Source: an uncultured Porphyromonas sp.
GTDB taxonomy: Bacteria > Bacteroidota > Bacteroidia > Bacteroidales > Porphyromonadaceae
Direction: 5' to 3'
Assembly (NCBI GenBank): GCA_934364985.1
Contig: CAKRMU010000014.1
Location: forward strand, 1 to 11,081
DNA length: 11,081 bases
Part shown: positions 1 to 5,435 of the stretch, piece after piece
Layout: each line of letters begins with the position of its first letter
Numbering within the stretch: position 1 is the first letter of the stretch
Notes under the pieces: generated by a model
Databases searched by the model: none
What the model saw: only the letters and a program-made list of their open reading frames with translations
Told to the model about the DNA's origin: nothing
Made by a program: the position numbers and the translations under genes

Positions 1-58
1 CCACTCGTGCAGACAAAGGAGATACTCCATATAATCTCCGCAACTGCGCTTATTTGGA
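1..58. repeat. Left arm of long inverted repeat (DNA inversion site)
   Basis: Positions 1-58 are the exact reverse complement of 857-914, with the first mismatch at 59/856. The window begins inside the repeat, so its true outer end may lie further left. The repeat sits in coding sequence on both sides and is in the same reading frame in both genes, so recombination between the arms keeps each frame intact while exchanging everything downstream. The 22-bp stretch 18-39 has its own dyad symmetry (GGAGAT, 10 bp, ATCTCC) and is a candidate recombinase site. Confidence 0.9.
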
Positions 59-434
59 CTTATTTTTTCAGCCATATATTTGCTGGAAAGCTGTAGGTAG
101 ACAATTAACTTTTGCATTGGTGGAGGGTGGAGTATATTTAACCGCTCCAGCAAGTTTTATATCTGCTGGAGATTATAATCAGTATATATTAGCTTGTTTA
201 TGCTCAGACTTGGGTAGGTACTTTATATACAGAAATAGCGATACGACAGGTGCTGGTGATATTATGTTAAACATACAGTCTCTTATCAAGTTCCCTATTC
301 CGACACAGTTTGACAGAGAATATGTAAATAAAATATTGCACAATGCAGATCGAGACAATCTAGTTAATCTGTATTTAAGACAGCTGTTTGGATTTAGTGA
401 TGGAGAATGGGAATATATATGTCATTTTAATTAA
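1..434 (+). CDS. Type IIG restriction-methyltransferase, C-terminal target-recognition part (5' end outside window)
   Basis: The reading frame is open from the first base (codons in phase with position 3) to TAA at 432-434, so this is the 3' end of a gene that begins left of the window. The first residues, TRADKGDTPYNLRNCAYL, are the conserved entry to the TaqI-like C-terminal specificity domain of Eco57I/type IIG enzymes, and the same residues occur in the opposing - strand gene. What follows (about 125 residues, with CWKAVGRQLTFA, a YLTAPASFI stretch, then an LIKFPIP segment) resembles the strand-rich second half of that domain, which reads the DNA target. The N-terminal methyltransferase with its NPPY motif should lie upstream, so this is probably the expressed full-length copy; that is inference. 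An internal TTG at 54 is an artificial start. The stop overlaps that of the - strand gene. The family is recognised with fair confidence; the exact enzyme type (type IIG or BREX PglX-like) cannot be decided without the N-terminus. Confidence 0.72.
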   Translation, partial: TRADKGDTPYNLRNCAYLDLFFQPYICWKAVGRQLTFALVEGGVYLTAPASFISAGDYNQYILACLCSDLGRYFIYRNSDTTGAGDIMLNIQSLIKFPIPTQFDREYVNKILHNADRDNLVNLYLRQLFGFSDGEWEYICHFN

Positions 435-1338
435 CTGTTAAACTTTCAATATATTCGATTTCTTTTTCTGTAAGATTATACCATGTGCAAACTGCACGAT
501 TTAATCGCTTTTCAGCAGTTTCGTTTCCCGCAATGATAGCATCAACTATATTTGCAATGAAATCAGCCTCATCATCTGAAATTTTCCTAATTGGAAACTT
601 GCGTACATACTGTGCCAACATTCTGAACTGTCGCACACCTAATTGTGTAACATAGAACTTTGTGAGTAGTCTTCCAACATTGGAGTTAATAACACCGAGT
701 ACATATTTCATATTGCAGGTGTTACTACTCATAATATAAGCAGTATTAGCGACCATCGCATCATTTCTGTCAAATGCAAAGCAAGGAAATGGATAGCCCT
801 CTATTGGATTATCAGTCTGTATCTCCATATAAACTATTTTTGGCTTATTAAAATCCTCCAAATAAGCGCAGTTGCGGAGATTATATGGAGTATCTCCTTT
901 GTCTGCACGAGTGGAGATTCTATCCCAGTATTGGTCTAAATGAGCCTTTACAGCAGGATAATCTTCTATTTTAATTCGAGGTATACGTCCACGAATGCCG
1001 TTATGAGTATTGATAAGGTACAATCCATTGTCCACGTATCCATATCTTTTGATGTCGCGGCCTCGAAGAATCGGTCGTATAAGTTCAGACGTTCTCTTGC
1101 GTTCATCTTCTGTCTGACAGTTGGCAAGGATTTCTTCTCTCTTCTCTGTAGAGATAATAAATGCGTCATTACAGCCTGTCTTTATGCCGTAGTTGATTTG
1201 GATATCCCAATCTTTGAGCGGTGTTCCGACTGCTTCAATCTTGCGCTTAATACTCTGTTCAATGGGCGACAAAATAACCCAGCTGTCAGAATTAGAGAAA
1301 TCACAGATAGAGCCCTGTTGCTGTACGAAATCGCTCAT
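427..1338 (-). CDS. Orphan type IIG specificity half (TaqI-like C-terminal domain), alternate cassette
   Basis: This encodes a 303-residue protein that matches only the C-terminal third of Eco57I/type IIG restriction-methyltransferases, which usually exceed 900 residues. Visible family features are the linker LSPIEQ (about 24-29) leading to INYGIKTGCNDAFII (48-62), the RPILRGRDIKRYGY block (88-101), the conserved DKGDTPYNLRNCAY (146-159) and a variable recognition part from 161 to the end. There is no SAM-binding or NPPY catalytic motif and no nuclease motif, so alone it should not methylate DNA. Its ATG overlaps the stop of the invertase tail frame as TAATG, which suggests translational coupling in one operon. 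From residue 142 it shares the inverted repeat with the + strand gene, so its last 143 residues are the alternate recognition half that inversion would attach to the full-length enzyme. It may be a silent donor, or a polypeptide that pairs with a methyltransferase; the sequence does not say which. Confidence 0.78.
   Translation of the reverse strand: MSDFVQQQGSICDFSNSDSWVILSPIEQSIKRKIEAVGTPLKDWDIQINYGIKTGCNDAFIISTEKREEILANCQTEDERKRTSELIRPILRGRDIKRYGYVDNGLYLINTHNGIRGRIPRIKIEDYPAVKAHLDQYWDRISTRADKGDTPYNLRNCAYLEDFNKPKIVYMEIQTDNPIEGYPFPCFAFDRNDAMVANTAYIMSSNTCNMKYVLGVINSNVGRLLTKFYVTQLGVRQFRMLAQYVRKFPIRKISDDEADFIANIVDAIIAGNETAEKRLNRAVCTWYNLTEKEIEYIESLTVN
857..914. repeat. Right arm of long inverted repeat (DNA inversion site)
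   Basis: This is the exact reverse complement of 1-58. It lies inside the - strand specificity gene and encodes its residues 142-161. The 798 bp between the arms (59-856) hold the two alternate 3' gene ends with their stop codons overlapping in the middle, which is the geometry of an invertible cassette. The inner dyad is at 876-897. Confidence 0.9.
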
Positions 1339-1484
1339 TAGTTCACTGCCAATCCTTTGAGTTCAATGAAACGCGCAAGGGTATTCCTGTCAACCTTGCA
1401 AATCTTCGCGATATTACGGCGCGAAGTGCCGTTCTTCAGCAACTCTGATATGAGTACTTCCCTGCCAGATAATTTGTATTTGTC
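1338..1484 (-). pseudogene. Out-of-frame helix-turn-helix tail of the DNA invertase
   Basis: One base out of frame from the recombinase core, this stretch reads DKYKLSGREVLISELLKNG, then TSRRNIAKICKVDRNTLARF and IELKGLAVN before TAA. It is the typical DNA-binding domain that follows GRPK in Bacteroidota invertases. Removing one base near 1485-1497, where five A and five C residues stand close together on the coding strand, joins it to the core and gives a 200-residue protein, the normal family length. The TAA (1340-1338) overlaps the ATG of the specificity gene. Only the frame is broken; the domain itself has no stop or obvious decay, so the lesion looks recent or is an artefact. Confidence 0.8.
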
Positions 1485-1941
1485 GGGGGAACTTTTTGGG
1501 ACGGCCGAGGACAACACCTTCAGCTTTCCTTCTTGCTAATGCCTCTTTGGTGCGCTGGCTGATGAGGTTACGCTCTATCTCGGCAGAGAGCCCGAAGGCA
1601 AAGGCAAGGACTTTGCTCTGTATATCGTCGCCGAGGCGGTAGTTGTCCTTTATAGTCCATACACGGCACTCCTTTGTCATGCAGATGTTTAGTATCTCCA
1701 TGATCATAAAGAGATTCCTGCCAAGGCGTGACAATTCGCTACAGATAATTGTGTCATTTTTATCCACCTTCTTCAATAGATTGCCCAACTGCCGTTTGGT
1801 ATAATTCTTCGTGCCACTGATGGTTTCCTCAATCCAATCGTCAACCGAAAGATTTTGTTGCTCGCAGAATTTGCTAATTTCGAAACGTTGATTTTCAACT
1901 GTTTGTTTATCGCTACTTACTCTAATATATCCGTATATCAT
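1414..1941 (-). CDS. Serine site-specific recombinase (Hin/Mpi-like DNA invertase), C-terminus frameshifted
   Basis: The protein starts MIYGYIRVSSDKQ, the serine recombinase N-terminus with the nucleophile Ser at residue 9 or 10. It continues with the resolvase/invertase core ICSELSRLGRNLF, the long E helix (KVLAFAFGLSAEIERNLISQRTKEAL) and GRPKK, which normally leads into a helix-turn-helix. After GRPKK this frame goes off track and ends at 1414 without a DNA-binding domain, while the expected domain continues in the next frame (1338-1484). The ATG at 1941 is chosen because family members begin exactly at this motif; in-frame ATGs at 1971 and 1998 would add unlikely residues. The enzyme would cut and rejoin DNA at inverted sites, and the obvious target is the inverted repeat 1-58/857-914 next to its gene. 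No clear promoter or ribosome binding site is visible upstream. Whether the shift is a real mutation, a phase-variable state or a sequencing error cannot be told here. Confidence 0.85.
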   Translation of the reverse strand: MIYGYIRVSSDKQTVENQRFEISKFCEQQNLSVDDWIEETISGTKNYTKRQLGNLLKKVDKNDTIICSELSRLGRNLFMIMEILNICMTKECRVWTIKDNYRLGDDIQSKVLAFAFGLSAEIERNLISQRTKEALARRKAEGVVLGRPKKFPRQIQIIWQGSTHIRVAEERHFAP

Positions 1942-2070
1942 AATTGTATGTGTAATTGTTTTTACTTTCATACATGAGACTGGCACTTCGTTCAACATAC
2001 TCTACATATAAACGGATATAAAACAGAAAATGTGCTAAGTACTCTAAGGGAGTGGAGTTTTTAGTTGTAG

Positions 2071-2108
2071 AAAAGGGTGTAAATCACAGAACTGATTTAC
2101 ACCCTTTA
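2071..2108 (-). terminator. Terminator of the tRNA-Ser gene
   Basis: A perfect 15-bp stem (2072-2086 with 2093-2107) encloses a six-base loop (CAGAAC). On the - strand it lies five bases past the CCA end of the tRNA and ends in a short T run, as expected for an intrinsic terminator. It also separates the tRNA transcript from the invertase operon. Confidence 0.85.
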
Positions 2109-2112
2109 TTAT

Positions 2113-2200
2113 TGGCGGAGAGGGAGGGATTCGAACCCCCGGAAGCTCGCACTTCAACGGTTTTCAAGACCGCCGCAATCGACCACTCTGCCACCTCTCC
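2113..2200 (-). tRNA. tRNA-Ser (anticodon UGA)
   Basis: Read on the - strand, the gene starts GGAGAGG and ends CCTCTCC-G-CCA, giving a seven-base-pair acceptor stem with an encoded CCA. The D arm, an anticodon loop CTTGAAA with TGA at positions 34-36, a long variable arm typical of class II tRNAs, and the T arm GGGGGTTCGAATCCCTC are all visible. The length (88 nt with CCA) fits tRNA-Ser. It serves UCA and probably other UCN codons. Confidence 0.96.
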
Positions 2201-2219
2201 TTTAGGTACTTCGCCTAAA
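2201..2219 (-). other. Hairpin in the 5' leader of pre-tRNA-Ser
   Basis: A six-base-pair stem (2201-2206 with 2214-2219) and seven-base loop end exactly at the base before the mature tRNA 5' end. Given the promoter at 2227-2257, this hairpin makes up nearly all of the predicted leader that RNase P removes. Confidence 0.5.
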
Positions 2220-2226
2220 AGTGATG

Positions 2227-2257
2227 CAAAGGTATCAAAATAAAATGAGATAGACAA
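2227..2257 (-). promoter_or_regulatory. Promoter of tRNA-Ser
   Basis: On the - strand TACCTTTG (2234-2227) matches the Bacteroidota -7 element TAnnTTTG, and TTG (2257-2255) lies 20 bp upstream, the usual spacing for the -33 element. Transcription would begin near 2220, about 20 nt ahead of the mature tRNA. Confidence 0.8.
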
Positions 2258-2435
2258 CTATTGGCACCACGTTTGTATGTATCAGCAATCTTTTATGCGT
2301 TATGGGGCAATCTTATTTCTATGTAAGGCGTGCTTTGACTTTTTGTTCATAACTATTGTTTTTATAGCTTTGCTACTTACTCGTGAGGGATCGTCAGCAT
2401 TGCTTAAAGGCGTAGATGTGGAGTGTCTTTGTGGG

Positions 2436-2517
2436 TACTTGGTCTTCGTCTCAGCGGATATAAGGAATTCGCAGGGGCGAAGACAGGGTATTTGTCAGAG
2501 CTAATTCCGTATATCCG
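2436..2517. repeat. Degenerate dispersed intergenic repeat, copy A
   Basis: This stretch shares a 17-base block (2436-2452; one mismatch) and an exact 14-base block, ATTCCGTATATCCG (2504-2517), with a non-coding stretch at 10519-10554. In this copy the two blocks are 51 bp apart, and the second also pairs with 2455-2469 (14 of 15 positions), so the element could fold into a large hairpin. The rest of 2258-2621 has no convincing gene; a smaller hairpin (CACGCC, ATCC, GGCGTG) stands at 2561-2576. Confidence 0.6.
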
Positions 2518-2621
2518 TTGGGGCAAATATAGAGTACACTTTTGTAAGGCTATCCTGTATCACGCCATCCGGCGTGCATCAGACGGATAACTAACGGGAT
2601 AACGACTTATGGCGGTCAGGG

Positions 2622-2654
2622 TTGGTGCTAACTGCTTTTTTTTGTTTACCTTTG
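2622..2654 (+). promoter_or_regulatory. Probable promoter of prmA
   Basis: TACCTTTG at 2647-2654 is a full match to the Bacteroidota -7 element. A TTG at 2622-2624 lies 22 bp upstream, slightly wider than usual. The predicted leader before the ATG at 2696 is about 35 nt. Confidence 0.65.
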
Positions 2655-2695
2655 AGAGTAACGTGCAAACCAAAGTTTAAGAATAGAATAAACGT

Positions 2696-3547
2696 ATGAA
2701 ATATCTTGAGATTGCCTTTCCTCTACATTCGGAGGGATGGCTAAATGACCTACTGATGCAGCAATTAGCGGATATCGGTTTTGATTCTTTTCGGGAGCAG
2801 GAGGGTGACCTTCTGGCGTTTGTCCCTAAAGATCTGTTTTCTAAGTCTAAGCTCGATGAATTGCTGTCTGAGCCTCCATTTGATGCAATTGGCAAATCGT
2901 ATAAGGTGACAGAGCAGGAGGATAAGAACTGGAATGAAGAGTGGGAGAAGCACTACTTTGAGCCTGTTGTAGTTGTGGACGGGGAATTGGCTGTTAGGGC
3001 TTCATTCCACCCTAAGGTCGAGAATGTGGCTCACGAGATTATCATCGACCCTAAAATGGCTTTTGGGACTGGTAACCATGCTACTACGCAGGCAATGCTC
3101 ATCTTACTTAGCCAAATCTACCTTGAGGGTGCTACGGTTATTGACATGGGGTGTGGAAGTGGCATCTTAGGGATTTATGCAATGAAAAAGGGTGCGAGGA
3201 AATGTACGAGCATCGACATTGATGAGTGGTCGGTAGTGAATAGTAAAGAGAATGCCCTAAATAATGGTGTGGAGCTGAACGTATTGCAGGGGGATGCTGA
3301 CACGCTACGGAATGTGGAGCGGTCTGATATCTTCTTGGCGAATATAAATAGGAATATTATCCTCCACGACCTTGATAAGTATGTGAGTAGGATGCATCCG
3401 AGTGGCATCATGCTTTTGAGTGGTTTTTTGCTGGACGACTTGCCCCTCATTATGGATGCTGTGACGGCTCACGGACTCACCCTTTCAGGTCACTTGGAGA
3501 TGCCGGGAGGGTGGCTCGCTGTCCGCGTAACGAATCAAATGCCTTAA
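2696..3547 (+). CDS. prmA: Ribosomal protein L11 methyltransferase
   Basis: PrmA is a cytoplasmic SAM-dependent enzyme that trimethylates amino groups of ribosomal protein L11. The 283 residues cover the family: an N-terminal substrate-binding domain (about 1-90), the linker motif DPKMAFGTGNHATT (118-131), the Rossmann SAM-binding motif MGCGSGILG (151-159), the acidic strand end SIDID (172-176) and LANINRNI (214-221), the family's counterpart of the catalytic asparagine-containing motif. The length is close to other Bacteroidota PrmA proteins and a little shorter than E. coli PrmA. The ATG at 2696 follows a fitting promoter and begins directly with the conserved N-terminus MKYLEI. It stands alone in its transcript and converges on aspA. 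Confidence 0.95.
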   Translation: MKYLEIAFPLHSEGWLNDLLMQQLADIGFDSFREQEGDLLAFVPKDLFSKSKLDELLSEPPFDAIGKSYKVTEQEDKNWNEEWEKHYFEPVVVVDGELAVRASFHPKVENVAHEIIIDPKMAFGTGNHATTQAMLILLSQIYLEGATVIDMGCGSGILGIYAMKKGARKCTSIDIDEWSVVNSKENALNNGVELNVLQGDADTLRNVERSDIFLANINRNIILHDLDKYVSRMHPSGIMLLSGFLLDDLPLIMDAVTAHGLTLSGHLEMPGGWLAVRVTNQMP

Positions 3548-3748
3548 GTCAGAGCTTGCCCGCTTGTCGCCATCTCCTATCGCATCTCTTTTGACTCGTA
3601 TGGTTGGGGGCTGGGTTATCTGAGGGATCTTGATCCTTTTGTCCTATATTTCGCTCTGTATGGATACGGATTTCGTGATGTATTACTTCTTAAAAGGCCA
3701 TATTTCTAAGGCATTTACAAGTCGTCTTGGATACTAATAAGAGATAAA

Positions 3749-3795
3749 AAAGTGCCATCTTTGAGTAGGTATTATCTACTCAAAGATGGCACTTT
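3749..3795. terminator. Bidirectional terminator between prmA and aspA
   Basis: A perfect 20-bp stem (3749-3768 with 3776-3795) has a seven-base loop and A/T-rich flanks on both sides (six A residues at its left base on the + strand), so it can end transcripts of both convergent genes. Apart from this hairpin, the 340-bp gap 3548-3887 shows nothing that looks like a gene. Confidence 0.9.
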
Positions 3796-3887
3796 ATCAT
3801 AAGCTACTTCACCATTTCACCCTGAAGGGGGACCTTTAATCCTTGTTTCGGTACCCTTTTGAATGGGGTTTATAGGGTCAAAGTCCT

Positions 3888-5321
3888 CTATTCCTCAAAG
3901 TTTTTTAGAGGCTTAATATTGAGCTTAACTGGCTGAATAAGATTTTCAGGAGCTAATATTTGATCCAATTGTTCTTTTGAAAGAATACCCTTGTCTAATA
4001 CGATCTCCACGATACCTCTTCCCGTAGTAATGGCTTCCTTAGCTATCTTAGTGGAATTTTTATAACCGATATATGGGTTGAGAGCAGTCACCACCCCGAT
4101 GCTATTATGCACATCATCTTCGGTAGCTTTAGGATTGGCAGTAATGCCATCGATACATAGAGTACGAAGGGTATCCATTGCTTGTACTAAAAGGTGAGCA
4201 CTCTCGAAGCAACACTGAGCCATAATAGGTTCCATAGCATTAAGCTCGAGCTGAGATGCTTCGCCTGCCATAGTGACACAGACATCGTTGCCGATAATCT
4301 TCATCGCTACCTGAGTGGCAATCTCTGGGATGACAGGATTGACCTTACCTGGCATGATACTCGACCCTGGCTGGCGTGCTGGTAGATTTATCTCTCCAAG
4401 ACCTGCACGCGGACCACTTGAGAGGAGACGAAGATCATTGCTGATTTTGCTCATCTTGACTGCAGTACGTCGTAGAGCTGCAGAGTATCCGATTAGGTGT
4501 GAGGTATCGGATGTAGCCGCTACCATATCATCAGCTGAAGTAATCTGCCACCCTGTGATTTCTGCAAGTGCTTTGGCACAAGCTTCGCGATAGCCTGGCA
4601 CCGAGCAGATACCTGTACCGATGGCTGTGGCACCCATATTCACAGCAAGCAATTGATCAGCAGCCTGCTTTAGGTTTGGAAGCTCCTCCTCAAGTATTGA
4701 TGCGAACGCATTAAAGGTCTGACCAAGGGTCATTGGTACTGCATCCTGGAGCTGAGTACGCCCCATCTTGATGATAGACTTAAACTCTTCGCCCTTCTTC
4801 CTAAAGCTCTTAATGAGTGCCTCGATGTGTGGTATCATCTCCACATACGTGCGATAAAGTCCTAAGTGGATGGCAGTAGGATAGGCATCGTTAGTGGACT
4901 GTGAGAGATTGGCATGGTCATTGGGGCTAAGACGTTTATAATCTCCTCGCTCAAAGCCCATTATCTCTAAAGCACGATTGGTAATCACCTCATTGGCATT
5001 CATGTTGGTAGATGTACCTGCACCGCCTTGAAACATATCGATAGGGAAATGCTCGTGGTGCTTGCCCTCAAGTAGCTCATCACACGCCTGCTCAATAGCT
5101 TTGGCTTGCTCGTCAGTGAGCAACCCTAACTGATGATTTGCCATTGCAGCACCTTTCTTCGTTAGGGCCAAACCCTCAATAAAGTGTGGGTAGTCCTTGA
5201 CTTTGAAAGGGGAAAACTTGAAGTTCTCAATGGCACGAGCCGTTTGGACACCGTAGAGATGCTGGTTGTCTAACTCCACCTCCCCGAGGAGGTCACTTTC
5301 TATTCTCTTTTTTGGTGACAT
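3888..5321 (-). CDS. aspA: Aspartate ammonia-lyase (aspartase)
   Basis: Aspartase reversibly converts L-aspartate to fumarate and ammonia, feeding fumarate respiration and succinate production in anaerobes. The 477 residues show the whole aspartase/fumarase superfamily pattern: TSTNMNANE (103-111), QSTND (141-145) and the signature loop GSSIMPGKVNP (319-329), whose second serine (321) is the predicted general base. Aspartase is preferred over class II fumarase because of the N-terminus RIESDLLGEVELD and the stretch around GRTQLQDAVPMTLGQ, which match AspA proteins; superfamily assignment is certain, substrate somewhat less so. The gene is 114 bp downstream of the DUF1015 gene on the same strand, with a strong hairpin in the gap, so it may be transcribed separately. 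No clear TAnnTTTG promoter is seen in the gap. Confidence 0.93.
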   Translation of the reverse strand: MSPKKRIESDLLGEVELDNQHLYGVQTARAIENFKFSPFKVKDYPHFIEGLALTKKGAAMANHQLGLLTDEQAKAIEQACDELLEGKHHEHFPIDMFQGGAGTSTNMNANEVITNRALEIMGFERGDYKRLSPNDHANLSQSTNDAYPTAIHLGLYRTYVEMIPHIEALIKSFRKKGEEFKSIIKMGRTQLQDAVPMTLGQTFNAFASILEEELPNLKQAADQLLAVNMGATAIGTGICSVPGYREACAKALAEITGWQITSADDMVAATSDTSHLIGYSAALRRTAVKMSKISNDLRLLSSGPRAGLGEINLPARQPGSSIMPGKVNPVIPEIATQVAMKIIGNDVCVTMAGEASQLELNAMEPIMAQCCFESAHLLVQAMDTLRTLCIDGITANPKATEDDVHNSIGVVTALNPYIGYKNSTKIAKEAITTGRGIVEIVLDKGILSKEQLDQILAPENLIQPVKLNIKPLKNFEE

Positions 5322-5347
5322 AATAAATATCAGTATGGTTAAAACGC

Positions 5348-5398
5348 ATAAAGCAGGTACCCCATCCTACTTTTTGTGGATGGAAGCACCTCCTTTAT
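5348..5398 (-). terminator. Strong hairpin between the DUF1015 gene and aspA (terminator or leader element)
   Basis: On the - strand, 5398-5378 pairs with 5367-5348 over about 20 pairs with one mismatch, one bulge and a few G-U pairs, around a ten-base loop. Only four T residues follow, five bases further on, so it is a weak fit to an intrinsic terminator. Its 5' arm holds AAAGGAGGTG, a full complement of the 16S rRNA 3' end, buried in the stem. It could end the serine operon or fold in an aspA leader. Confidence 0.55.
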
Positions 5399-5435
5399 CA
5401 AAATGTCTTGTCTATATTAAGACGCACGGAATTCG

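Noticed and set aside
54..434. A separate 126-residue gene starting at TTG 54
   Set aside because: The frame is open to position 1 and encodes conserved specificity-domain residues before the TTG, so it is the end of a longer gene.
1..914. CRISPR or short tandem array
   Set aside because: There are only two inverted copies of one coding segment, with no regular spacers.
940..1341. Open frame of 133 codons on the + strand
   Set aside because: It is antisense to the specificity gene, matches no family pattern and has no promoter.
1..2070. Insertion sequence or transposon
   Set aside because: The recombinase is of the invertase type, not a transposase, and the repeats lie within coding sequence instead of at element ends.
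2052..2243. Open frame of 63 codons on the + strand
   Set aside because: It runs through the terminator and antisense to the tRNA-Ser gene.
2277..2504. Possible small membrane protein of 75 residues
   Set aside because: It has a hydrophobic stretch but lacks a promoter or ribosome site and its end lies in the dispersed repeat; composition looks like non-coding DNA.
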